Assembly: GCF_007679495.1 (NCBI RefSeq)
Contig: NZ_VEGP01000049.1
Coordinates: 1 to 42,468, forward strand
DNA: 42,468 bases
From: Paenibacillus sp. 32O-W
Lineage (GTDB): Bacteria > Bacillota > Bacilli > Paenibacillales > NBRC-103111
Direction of reading: 5' to 3'
Part shown: positions 8,120 through 16,900 of the stretch, in pieces
How the letters are laid out: each line of letters begins with the position of its first letter
Position numbering within the stretch: the stretch's first letter is position 1
The notes under the pieces: generated by a model
Database searches by the model: none
What the model was told of the DNA's origin: nothing
Seen by the model: the letters and a program-made list of their open reading frames with translations, nothing else
Program-made: the position numbers and the translations under genes

Positions 8120-8872
8120 ATGAGGATGGAACATTTGCTGGAACTGCGGCAGCTTCTTCGGCGAAGCCGCTCCATTGTTTTCTTCGGAGGAGCGGGGACG
8201 TCAACGGAGAGCGGAATCCCGGATTTCCGCTCGGAAGGGGGCTTGTACTCCACTTCGGAGGGAACGGAGGTTCCTCCGGAAGAAATTCTTAGCCGCCGTT
8301 TTTTTATGAAGCATCCGGAAGATTTCTACCGCTTCTACAGGAAGAAAATGATATATCCCGATGCCAAACCTAATGCGGCGAACCTGGCCTTGGCCAAGCT
8401 GGAGCAGGAGGGGCGTCTGTCCGCCGTCATCACTCAAAATATCGACGGTCTGCATCAGGCGGCCGGCAGCCGCAATGTCCTGGAGCTTCACGGCTCCATT
8501 CACCGGAATATTTGCTTGAACTGCCATGAGAGCTACGACCTGGATTATGTTCTGAACAGTGCAGAGAACGTACCCAAATGCGCGATTTGCCGGGGAAAGC
8601 TGAAGCCGGACGTTGTTCTCTATGAGGAACCGCTGGATGAGAAGGTGCTGACAGCGTCCATCGAAGCCATCGCCGGCGCCGATGTGCTGATTGTGGGAGG
8701 AACCTCCTTGACGGTATACCCCGCTGCGGGTTTGATTCGGTATTTCAATGGGGACCGCTTCATTATTATCAACCGGTCGCCCACTCCTTTTGACGGAACG
8801 GCGGATTATGTATTTCACGATTCGATCGGGCAGCTTCTTCCCCAATGGGTGGACGATTCGCCGGATAGCTGA
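8120..8872 (+). CDS. NAD-dependent protein deacylase (sirtuin, Sir2 family)
   Basis: This 250-residue cytosolic sirtuin uses NAD+ to remove acetyl or related acyl groups from lysines. The NAD-binding motif is GAGTSTESGIPDFRS, where TSTES replaces the more usual TSAES. The motif TQNIDGLH and the catalytic His124 in LELHGS follow. The structural zinc site is C132-x-x-C135 and C154-x-x-C157. VGGTSLTVYPA matches the family C-terminal loop. The ATG at 8120 has AGAGGAA about 8-10 bases upstream. A longer frame begins at a TTG (8096), but it starts before the ribosome site and is not used. A second ATG at 8126 is also possible. The gene is followed by a strong terminator at 8976. Confidence 0.93.
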   Translation: MRMEHLLELRQLLRRSRSIVFFGGAGTSTESGIPDFRSEGGLYSTSEGTEVPPEEILSRRFFMKHPEDFYRFYRKKMIYPDAKPNAANLALAKLEQEGRLSAVITQNIDGLHQAAGSRNVLELHGSIHRNICLNCHESYDLDYVLNSAENVPKCAICRGKLKPDVVLYEEPLDEKVLTASIEAIAGADVLIVGGTSLTVYPAAGLIRYFNGDRFIIINRSPTPFDGTADYVFHDSIGQLLPQWVDDSPDS

Positions 8873-8975
8873 ATTTAGCCTGCCGGCAACGTCAGCGGAT
8901 TCGCAAACTCATGGCGTGCATTATTTCAGAGTTTTTTTGCTGTTCCGCTATTTTTCTGGATTCGTCATCATACGC

Positions 8976-9000
8976 AAACCGCCGACATCGGCGGTTTTTC
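8976..9000 (+). terminator. Intrinsic terminator after the sirtuin gene
   Basis: A perfect 10-bp stem AAACCGCCGA/TCGGCGGTTT with a 2-base spacer runs into a T tract. It closes the dehydrogenase-sirtuin unit. Confidence 0.75.
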
Positions 9001-9137
9001 CATTTTCAATAAAGGTTAAGCTCGTCAGATGGGCATGAAAAGCATTCAGCCGTTTGCGTCCGCAGCCAATCCTCTTTCCCCGGGTGCAACTTTCCTCCCT
9101 ATGCCGCGTTTTATATTTGGGGGAGGAGATCAAACGA

Positions 9138-10754
9138 ATGGGAAAGTGGATAAAAATAATCGCTTTTGTCGTGCTCTTGATGAGCGTCGGAACAGTGAAC
9201 GTCTATGCTTATGATGTAGCGGCTTTAAAGCCATTTAACGATTTGCAGGAAGGAGATTGGTCCGAAGCCTCCGTTTACTTGCTTTCGTCCTTGGGGGTGA
9301 TAGAAGGCTATTCCGACGGCAGCTTCCGGCCGGATGAGCAGCTGACCCGCGAAGCTTTCATTAAGCTGTTGACATCGGCTCACAAGCTGGGTGCCCCAGC
9401 GGAGTCGTCATTAACGTTAACGGATGTAACCGGGGACCGGTGGTCTTATCCATATATTCAGGCCGCTTATTCATTGGGCTGGCTGGATCATATGGTTGAG
9501 AACGGGCAATTTCACCCCGAGCGAGCCATTACCCGGGAAGAGGTGGCGGCCGCGGCGGGACGATCGCTGCTGGCCGGCCTCGATGAACAGGAGCGGAAGG
9601 CCTGGCTGGAATCGGGCTGGCTCCATGAGCAGGCCGCCAGAGGATTTGCCGATCAGGCGCAATTCCGTCCGGATACGGCGCCCTATGCCTACTATGCAAT
9701 GAATAGGGGGATCATGGAAGGTGACGAGACAGGCTTTCGCCCCGGCGACGAATTGACGAGGAAGGAGGCGGCGGCGATCATTCACCGGCTGACGGATCGC
9801 TTGCAATCCGGACAGCCTGTATCGGTGACCGGTTTCTATGCGATTCGCTCCTATTCCAATATGGACAAGCTGGCGATGGTGGATCATGCGGTATTCGGCT
9901 GGTCCCACCTCGAATATCCCGGGGAAGGCTCCGCGTCTCTGAATACAGCCGAGACGGAATACCGGATACCGGAAGGGTGGAAGGAAGCGTTGGATACCGC
10001 CGGAAGTCATCGAATTTCCAAGGATTTGATGGTCTTCTATAACGATGGCCCCATGTTGGCGAAGTTCCTTCAGGACGAGCGGGCAGTGGAAGCCTTCTAT
10101 GAATCGGCATTGAACGTGCTGAGTGATCCCCAATACGGATTTACCGGATTGCTTATCGATTTCGAAGGGCTGAAGGGCGAAGAAAGCCGGGAGCCGTTCG
10201 TCCGTTTTATCCAAGGACTGAAGGATAAGCTGGGCTCCTATTCCTTGAAGGTGGCCGTCCCGCCGACCTACTACTATTCCGGCTATGACCTGGCGGAAAT
10301 CGGCCGAATTTCCGATGCGGTCGTGCTGATGGCCTACGACTATACGGACCGGAGCCAAAGGCTTCCTTCCGCTCCATTGCCGTTGGTGAATGATACGGTC
10401 CGCCAGGCGCTGCTGTCGATTCCGGCCGAGAAGCTGATTCTCGGCATTTCCAAGCAGGCGAATCAATGGGTAAGCACTTCTGCGGGGACAGAATACTACT
10501 CGCCCGCCGTCGAGCTGGTAGAGGAACGGCTGAAGCAGCCGGGCATCCAGGCGAAGCTGGCCAATCCTTATTATGTTAAGCAACTGCTGTATTCCGATGA
10601 TCGCGGCAGTCATGAGCTGTGGTACGAGGATACGGACAGCATAGGGGCGAAAATATGGCTGGCCAAATATTACGGGCTGCAGGGTGTGTCGCTGTGGCAC
10701 ATGGGGAATTTTACAGATCGTGATTGGGCTATGCTGGGGGCAGCGACCCGTTAA
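9138..10754 (+). CDS. SLH-domain glycoside hydrolase family 18 protein
   Basis: This 538-residue exported protein has a signal peptide (cleavage likely after VNVYA, about residue 24). Three S-layer homology modules follow (about residues 28-80, 90-145 and 165-225), recognisable by GVIEGYSDGSFRPDEQLTRE, FHPERAITREE and GIMEGDETGFRPGDELTRKE. A GH18 barrel follows (about 230-535). The barrel shows LLIDFEG with the likely catalytic Glu343, VVLMAYDY, and GLQGVSLWHMGN. GH18 proteins of this shape in spore formers cleave peptidoglycan or cortex N-acetylglucosamine bonds. Here SLH modules replace the LysM repeats seen in YaaH-type enzymes and suggest anchoring to secondary wall polymers. The first Asp of the usual DGxxxDxE motif is Thr. 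The ATG follows GGGGGAGGAG; the longer upstream frame begins at TTG before it. Confidence 0.88.
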   Translation: MGKWIKIIAFVVLLMSVGTVNVYAYDVAALKPFNDLQEGDWSEASVYLLSSLGVIEGYSDGSFRPDEQLTREAFIKLLTSAHKLGAPAESSLTLTDVTGDRWSYPYIQAAYSLGWLDHMVENGQFHPERAITREEVAAAAGRSLLAGLDEQERKAWLESGWLHEQAARGFADQAQFRPDTAPYAYYAMNRGIMEGDETGFRPGDELTRKEAAAIIHRLTDRLQSGQPVSVTGFYAIRSYSNMDKLAMVDHAVFGWSHLEYPGEGSASLNTAETEYRIPEGWKEALDTAGSHRISKDLMVFYNDGPMLAKFLQDERAVEAFYESALNVLSDPQYGFTGLLIDFEGLKGEESREPFVRFIQGLKDKLGSYSLKVAVPPTYYYSGYDLAEIGRISDAVVLMAYDYTDRSQRLPSAPLPLVNDTVRQALLSIPAEKLILGISKQANQWVSTSAGTEYYSPAVELVEERLKQPGIQAKLANPYYVKQLLYSDDRGSHELWYEDTDSIGAKIWLAKYYGLQGVSLWHMGNFTDRDWAMLGAATR

Positions 10755-10813
10755 GGCAGTCAACGGAATCTGTTCGCTGCAACAACATTCCGCGAATGTC
10801 CCGTGAATAGACT

Positions 10814-10849
10814 AAGCCCGCTCTCCTTATCGGAGGGCGGGCTTTTTTC
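10814..10849 (+). terminator. Intrinsic terminator after the SLH-GH18 gene
   Basis: The stem AGCCCGCTCTCC/GGAGGGCGGGCT with a TTATC loop is followed by six T. The intergenic repeat begins immediately after the T-run. Confidence 0.8.
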
Positions 10850-10851
10850 TA

Positions 10852-10942
10852 ATATAAGCGTCTAAGTTTCACCTTATACCTGTTCTTATATTTCATCGGT
10901 AAACGCGCCTGTCCAAAGGACGGCGATAGCCGTTTATCCTTG
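10852..10942. repeat. Two-hairpin intergenic repeat, copy A (uninterrupted)
   Basis: This is the intact ~91-bp repeat. The first arm pair is ATATAAG...CTTATAT, with an inner CTAAG/CTTA pairing. The second palindrome is TAAACG-CGCC-T-GTCC-AAA-GGAC-GGCG-ATAGC-CGTTTA, and the repeat ends at CCTTG. Copies also lie at 22762, 38147 and 41231. Here the junction TTCTTA/TATTTC is continuous. Confidence 0.85.
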
Positions 10943-10997
10943 GATAGTACAGATATTATAAGTTCCGGGGCTCCCCGCATTTGTGGGGTTATTTTAT

Positions 10998-12449
10998 TTA
11001 ATGTCCGGCCGACAGCTCGAGTCCGACCGTGTCCACCAATCGGCTGCTTTCGTTGTTAAGGCCGGTAATGCTAACCTTCTTGTCCAGCTGCCGGTACTTC
11101 GCCACAACTTTGGCGATAGCTGTCACGGCCGAATGATCCCAGACATGCGAGCCGGAGAAATCGATCACGATGTGGCCCGGGTCTTCCTGATATTGAAACT
11201 GCTTCAAGAAGTCGGATGTGGTGCCGAAGAACATCTGGCCGGTTACCTTGTATACTTTGCTCCCGTCCGCTTGAACCGTCGCCTGAATCCGGATCTTGGC
11301 CATTTTCCAGGCAAAGACCAGCGCGCTGAGCAGCACTCCGGCCAACACGCCTTTGGACAGGTCGTGGGTAGCCACTACAATAGCGACAGTAACGATCATT
11401 ATGAACGAGTCGCTCTTGGGAATTTTATTAAGATTACGAAGCGAGCTCCAATTGAAGGTTCCGACGGAGACCATTATCATGACGCCGACCAAAGCGGCCA
11501 TCGGGATTTGCTGAACGACGTTGCCGAGTACAATAATCAGAAACAGGAGGAAGGCTCCCGCAACGAAGGTGGACAGGCGGGTGCGGCCGCCGGATTTCAC
11601 ATTGATAACCGATTGCCCGATCATGGCGCATCCCGCCATTCCTCCGAAGAAGCCGGTCACTATATTGGCCAGCCCTTGCCCTCTTATCTCTTTATTTTTA
11701 TCACTTGCCGTATCCGTCATTTCATCCACGATTGTCGCTGTCAAGAGCGATTCCAGTATTCCTACCAATGCCAGGGAGAATGAATAGGGAAAGATGATAA
11801 GCAGAGTCTCCCAGCTCAACAAAACTTGAGGAATGTGGAAGACCGGCAACGAATTGGTAATCGTCCCCATATCCCCTACGGTATTAACCTTCAAGCCAAG
11901 TCCGATCGACAGGAAAGAAACTATAAGGATGGCAGCCAGGGCAGAAGGGACGGCTTTCGTCCATTTCGGCAAAAGATAGATAATGGCCAGAGTGAGGCCA
12001 ACCAACGCGTACATTACCCAGCCCTGTCCGACAAAATGGGGCAGTTGAGCCGCAAAAATGAGAATCGCGAGCGCATTCACGAAGCCCGTCATCACCGAAT
12101 GAGGGACGAAGGTAATAAAGCGGCCCAGCTTCAGCAATCCCATCACGAATTGCAAAATACCGGTCAATATCGTCGCCGCAAATAAATACTCCAGCCCATG
12201 ATCCTTGACGAGCGTAACCATTAACAGCGCCATGGCTCCGGTAGCGGCGGAAATCATTCCGGGCCTTCCCCCCGCGAAGGAAATAACGAGAGCAATACAG
12301 AAAGAAGCGTACAGCCCGACCATCGGGTCCACTCCTGCAATGATGGAGAATGCGATCGCCTCCGGAATCAAAGCCAGAGCGACCGTCATTCCCGACAGGA
12401 TGTCCATGCGCGTGTTGGAAAACCAGGATTTTTTCAGTTGTGCATTCAT
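10998..12449 (-). CDS. SulP-family anion transporter with C-terminal STAS domain
   Basis: This 483-residue integral membrane transporter belongs to the SulP (SLC26) family, whose bacterial members carry sulfate, bicarbonate or dicarboxylates. The N-terminal motif [21 protein letters not shown] and the stretch [15 protein letters not shown] are typical, with about 11-12 hydrophobic segments to residue ~385. A STAS domain follows, with [19 protein letters not shown] near residues 420-440. Substrate cannot be assigned. The start is uncertain: ATG at 12449 lies 15 bases after a strong AGGAGG, longer than usual. A GTG at 12503 gives 18 more residues, but that ribosome site would then lie inside the coding region. 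A SigA-like promoter lies at 12540-12568. Confidence 0.9.
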   Translation of the reverse strand: MNAQLKKSWFSNTRMDILSGMTVALALIPEAIAFSIIAGVDPMVGLYASFCIALVISFAGGRPGMISAATGAMALLMVTLVKDHGLEYLFAATILTGILQFVMGLLKLGRFITFVPHSVMTGFVNALAILIFAAQLPHFVGQGWVMYALVGLTLAIIYLLPKWTKAVPSALAAILIVSFLSIGLGLKVNTVGDMGTITNSLPVFHIPQVLLSWETLLIIFPYSFSLALVGILESLLTATIVDEMTDTASDKNKEIRGQGLANIVTGFFGGMAGCAMIGQSVINVKSGGRTRLSTFVAGAFLLFLIIVLGNVVQQIPMAALVGVMIMVSVGTFNWSSLRNLNKIPKSDSFIMIVTVAIVVATHDLSKGVLAGVLLSALVFAWKMAKIRIQATVQADGSKVYKVTGQMFFGTTSDFLKQFQYQEDPGHIVIDFSGSHVWDHSAVTAIAKVVAKYRQLDKKVSITGLNNESSRLVDTVGLELSAGH

Positions 12450-12539
12450 GTTAGTGCGAGCAAACCTCCTAGATATCTGCGTATAGTTTTGTTGGCTTTC
12501 CACTCTCAGAAAAGCCGGGGCCGATGTTCACAGTTTGAC

Positions 12540-12568
12540 ATTATACCTAACAATACGGGGCTTGACCA
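12540..12568 (-). promoter_or_regulatory. Candidate SigA promoter for the SulP gene
   Basis: On the reverse strand, TGGTCA (12568-12563) is followed after 17 bases by a perfect TATAAT (12545-12540). The -35 matches consensus at 4 of 6 positions. Confidence 0.5.
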
Positions 12569-12619
12569 GTTATTTTTGTAAAATGGCCAGGCTCGCTGAG
12601 ATTCCGATTGCCGTGGAGT

Positions 12620-12806
12620 AAATTCCTGCGATAATACATCAATTATGAAGCGAACGGAGGGGTTCGAAAGAAAAGCCTGCGAAAATACAGGAATTTTCTT
12701 TCCAAATGGCTGAATCGCCTACTTCAAGAAGAAAAAGATGCACTATCGCAGGCTTTGACCCAATAACTGAAATGTAAACTCAAAAAGATGTATTTCTGCA
12801 GGCTTT
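12620..12806. repeat. Cluster of direct and inverted CCTGCG/CGCAGG repeats
   Basis: Four copies of a ~20-base motif lie in the SulP-sigK gap. Two are forward: ATTCCTGCGATAATACATC near 12621-12640 and AAGCCTGCGAAAATACAGG near 12673-12691. Two are inverted: GATGCACTATCGCAGGCTTT at 12737-12756 and GATGTATTTCTGCAGGCTTT at 12787-12806. They form potential long-range hairpins and look like MITE-type elements. No ORF is present. Confidence 0.6.
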
Positions 12807-12838
12807 GTGACAGCCGGACTCTACCTCCCCAATGCTAG

Positions 12839-12877
12839 AAAAAGCCGTTCTATCTCCCGGTCGGGAAATAGAACGGC
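12839..12877 (-). terminator. Intrinsic terminator of sigK
   Basis: On the reverse strand, the stem GCCGTTCTATTTCCCG/CGGGAGATAGAACGGC is followed by TTTTT. It lies just past the sigK stop. Confidence 0.85.
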
Positions 12878-12884
12878 CGCACAA

Positions 12885-13583
12885 TCATTTCTTTTTATAA
12901 AATTCATGATAGAGCTTCATTAAAGCCCGCTTTTCAATTCTGGAAACATAAGAACGGGAGATACCCAATTCCTTGGCAATTTCCCGCTGAGTTCTCTCGT
13001 CGCCGCCCAGCTCCAGGCCAAAACGCCCTTTAATCACTTCCTGCTCCCGGTCATCCAGAATATCCAGATGATCGTATATTTTGCTTTTTTCAATTTTGAG
13101 CTGAACCCGTTCCGCCACCTCATCCGCCTCTGTCCCGAGAATATCGATCAGGGTAATTTCGTTGCCTTCCTTGTCCGTGCCTATCGGATCGTGCAACGAT
13201 ACGTCTTTTCTCGTCTTCTTGAGCGATCTTAGATGCATCAGGATCTCGTTTTCAATACAACGGGCGGCAAAGGTGGCCAGTTTCGTCCCTTTGTCCGGGG
13301 AGAAGCTCTCGATAGCTTTAATCAGGCCGATCGTACCAATGGAGATCAAATCCTCCAGATCTTCGCCGGTGTTATCAAATTTTTTGACGATGTGAGCGAC
13401 CAAACGCAGGTTGTGTTCGATAAGCATGTTGCGGGAATGCTGGTCGCCCTGAGCCATTTGTTTCAGATGCCTCATTTCTTCCTCTTCGGTGAGCGGTTGG
13501 GGGAAAGCGTTGTTTTTGACATAAGAGACGAGAAGCATCAGTTCCTTGATGAATAAAGCAATAGCCGTAAATAGGCCCGGCAC
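12885..13583 (-). CDS. sigK: RNA polymerase sporulation sigma factor SigK (pro-sigma-K)
   Basis: This is the late mother-cell sigma factor that drives coat, cortex and germination genes. The 232-residue protein starts with a hydrophobic pro-sequence ([17 protein letters not shown]) followed by [11 protein letters not shown], where SpoIVFB-type processing would expose the Tyr. Region 2 has [15 protein letters not shown] and [17 protein letters not shown]. Region 4 has [14 protein letters not shown] and the helix-turn-helix [21 protein letters not shown]. The gene is continuous, with no skin-like interruption. The start chosen is GTG at 13583, 8 bases from AGGAGG. The in-frame GTG at 13592 overlaps that site. 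A sigma-E-like promoter lies at 13650-13678, as expected for sigK. Confidence 0.96.
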   Translation of the reverse strand: MPGLFTAIALFIKELMLLVSYVKNNAFPQPLTEEEEMRHLKQMAQGDQHSRNMLIEHNLRLVAHIVKKFDNTGEDLEDLISIGTIGLIKAIESFSPDKGTKLATFAARCIENEILMHLRSLKKTRKDVSLHDPIGTDKEGNEITLIDILGTEADEVAERVQLKIEKSKIYDHLDILDDREQEVIKGRFGLELGGDERTQREIAKELGISRSYVSRIEKRALMKLYHEFYKKK

Positions 13584-13649
13584 ATCTGTCACCTCCTGAG
13601 CGTTAGCGAAACAAGCCTACCTCCTTGGCGTTTGTTCGACGAATATTAC

Positions 13650-13678
13650 ATTGTATGTGGGCAAACGCCCAACCGTGC
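13650..13678 (-). promoter_or_regulatory. Candidate sigma-E promoter for sigK
   Basis: On the reverse strand, CATACAAT (13657-13650) matches the sigma-E -10 consensus. GCACGGT (13678-13672), 14 bases upstream, is a partial -35 match. sigK of other Bacilli is sigma-E dependent. Confidence 0.5.
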
Positions 13679-13894
13679 CTGTACGGTCGGGAAAAAAGTG
13701 GGATCTGACGGATGGGTTCTCCCAATCCGGGGGTTCCGAAATTTTCTTTTTCATACATAAGAGGAATTTTGAGGGGAATATAGAATACAAGTTAGTAACA
13801 ACTATGGGTTTGACCGAGAGTTATGCTGCCGGTTATGTCTAGGCACAAAATATCTTGCAGAAAGGAGGGAAACTTAAGCTTTTTTCTTCATTTA

Positions 13895-13908
13895 TGAAAA
13901 CGCTTTAT
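13895..13908. promoter_or_regulatory. Possible CcpA (cre) operator ahead of the lyase gene
   Basis: TGAAAACGCTTTAT matches the catabolite-responsive consensus TGWAANCGNTNWCA at 12 of 14 positions. It lies 72 bases before the start of the secreted polysaccharide lyase, a plausible target of carbon repression. A chance match is possible. Confidence 0.3.
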
Positions 13909-13979
13909 TAATCAAAAGACAGCTATTGAAACGCCTGCATATCTGCCTCAAATCAATTTGGAAAAAGGAGAGCTGGCGG

Positions 13980-16900
13980 ATGTTAAAAAAATGGTCTCTC
14001 ATCGGATTGATCTTTCTGATCGTTCAGACAAGCATAGTCGGATGGGCGGAAGCCCGGCCGGACGAAGCGAAGAAGCACGGGCAAACGCTCGCCTCGGAAA
14101 CGATACGCCATTATACGGACAAGCAGGCTTATATTCCATGGAGTGCCCAGCCGCCCGTCATGGACGGCAGTCTCTCGGACCCGGCTTGGGCGAATGCCGC
14201 CGAGCTAAGCAATTTTGTTACGGTTTACGATAACCGTCCCGCCGAACCGGACACGGTTGTCAAAGTAACCTATGATGATACCCATCTGTATGCGGCCATT
14301 CAAACCGGGAGGGAGGAGGAGCCGTCCCTGGCCCAGGTAGACCTGATGATCAAGCCCCCGGGTGATGGCGAAGCCTATTATATCGTCAATGTGAAGAACG
14401 GAACGCTGAATTTACCATATCGGACTCAATGGGGAGAAGGGGCCGTATCGGTATCGGGAGCGACCGTTCGCCAGCAAATGACGGACGGAGTGTTTACCGC
14501 AGAAATTTCGATTCCGTTCGCTTCTCTAGGCACAGGTCCGGTTCAACCGGAGACGCCATGGGGCTTCAATGCCGTCTTTGTGCACAAAATCAATACCAAA
14601 CCGATGAGTTCATGGGTACAGATGCGCAACTCGTATTTTGCGGACACAGGCGCCGCAACGATTACTTTCGTCGGCAATGTTGCGGATCACGGCCGCTTCG
14701 GCCGCCTGTACTTCCTGCCCGCACCTGCAACCGATTCGTTGAAGAAGGGGCCCAAGTGGGAGAAATCCGTCTGGATTCCGGAACAAACCGAGTTTACTTA
14801 CGAGGGTTATACCGACAAGCGATTTTCCTTCAAACGAAACGATATTCATGTAAGTCAAAATACCGAAGTAACCTTGCGATGGGGGACTCCGTCGGGAGAG
14901 TGGTCGGAGCTTGACCGTGTGCAGGTTGAACAGAACGGGGAGAGGTGGAGTATCGCCTTCAGCCATCCGGAAGCGAAGGAGGAAGGGCTGTACGGCCTGG
15001 AATTGAAGGTGAAGCAGGGAAAGGCAGGAGAAGTCACGGCCTTCATCGTATTTGACCGGAAGGATTTGATCGATGCAGGAGACCGTCAGTATGCTGCTCT
15101 GAGGAAGGCGGAAGGTTCCCCGAAAATTCCCGTCCCTTGGTCGGCTCCTTCCGAGCAGGTACAGACGCTGTTGGAGCTGATTCCGGACAAAACCGGTTTT
15201 ATTTTCACAGGGCTGCCGGATCATCCCGAGCTGAGACCCTACACTTTATATAACTGGGACCCGGAGCATCCGCACCAGATGACTTCCGCACATAGCGATC
15301 TCACCTATCCCAACGACCGATATAAAGAAGATAAAGTAATGACCGCTCGCAACCGGAAAGGGGAGATCGTCGAGTATCCATATTATGAGGATGAGAACGG
15401 CAAAAAGTATTTTATTACGGCCCATCTATGGTACAAGCAAAAGGACTACACCGTCCAGCAAACCGCTGCGGTGGCCAAGCAGGACCCGCTGGGCGCGGCG
15501 CGGCTTTTATATCGTTTTGCCCAGGTCTATGAAGGCTATGTGCCGACCAATGACTACATGTGGCAGAACTATCCGCTGAATGCGGATTCCGGGCCTCCTT
15601 ATGCTTATTGGGGCGGGGTCTGGTATCGCTGGTACACGGCCGATCTGAACAGCTTGAAGCCTCTTGTTCAGGCGTATGCGGAAGTGAGCCGGACGGACGC
15701 CTTCGAACAATTAAGCCGCGAGGTCGGCGAAGACGTGGAGAAGAAAATTGTGGAAGGGATGTTCCTTCCGTCCATCGATTTTACCAGATCATATCCTGTG
15801 TTAAACCATAATATGGAATACAATAACTGGCTGGGAACGATCGAGCTGGGCAAAGCACTCAACGATCCGAGCTATATTCATGAAGCGGTAGAGCTGGTGG
15901 AGAATTTTTCCATGAAAACTTATTTGTTTGACGGATTTTTCAAGGAAGTGACTTTCTCCTATCATAATCAATCTACCGGTGGCTTGGACCAAACGGTTCG
16001 TGCGCTTCAAGGCTGGACCGACCCGGCGGGCTATCTCTCGCCCAGAACCGGCCGCCGGTTGGAAAATCTGGATATGGGAAGCCGGTTCCCGGTGCTCGGC
16101 AAGGCTCAAGAGCTGCCCAACCTGATGGTTTATCCGGACGGCAAGTACTTCCCGATTATGGACACCTGGGCTAATCAGAAGGCCCCCGCACCGCAGCTTG
16201 ACTCCGGCTCCCTGCTGCTTCCGGCATCCGGAATCGCCCGTTTGACCCGGGGAACTGGTAAGAGGGGAGAGACGGAATTTGGGTTGATCTATCCCTTCCC
16301 CGACATGACGGTGGAGGAACAGACGGTAGATTATCAATACTTCGGCAGCAGCGGAACGATTCAATTGGAGGCGAATTCGCCGGGCGAGAGAATTGTGTTC
16401 TCCTTTGAGGTTCCGTCGACCGATACTTATGAGATTGACTTGAAGCCTTTTAAAGCGGGCAGCTACGGACGCTATAACATTGCAATAGACGGGCAAATGC
16501 TGGCGGACAATTATAACTTCTACAGCAAGACATCCGGAGTTCAAAACTATGAGACTCTTGGAACGATGCGGTTGGAGGAAGGCGTTCATCGGATCAGCTT
16601 CGAGAATGTCGGCAAGGACGAACTCTCCACGAATTATAAAATGGGGGTTGTCCGGCTTGCCCTGCTGGACGAAGAAGCGCAGCAAGCGAGAGACGGACAG
16701 ACCGGCGGGGAGCCGGAGGAGGATCCGAGCCAGCTTTATCTATCCTTCGTGCCCAAATACGGGCATAACCATTACGATCCGCTGAATCTCGTCTTCTATG
16801 GAGAAAATCAGGAGCTGCTCCCGGATATCGGCTATACGCATACCTTGTACCGGCAGTGGACGACCTCGACGATGGCCCATAACACGGTTGTCGTGGACAG

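Noticed and set aside
9471-10763. Long reverse open frame (430 codons) opposite the SLH-GH18 gene
   Set aside because: It is a codon-bias shadow of a clear forward gene with signal peptide, SLH and GH18 motifs.
10958-10997. Hairpin CCCCGCATTTGTGGGG downstream of the SulP gene as its terminator
   Set aside because: The T-rich tail lies on the forward strand, the wrong side for the reverse SulP transcript.
13651-13842. Forward 63-codon frame ahead of the lyase gene
   Set aside because: It overlaps the sigK promoter region, has no ribosome site and its composition is not protein-like.
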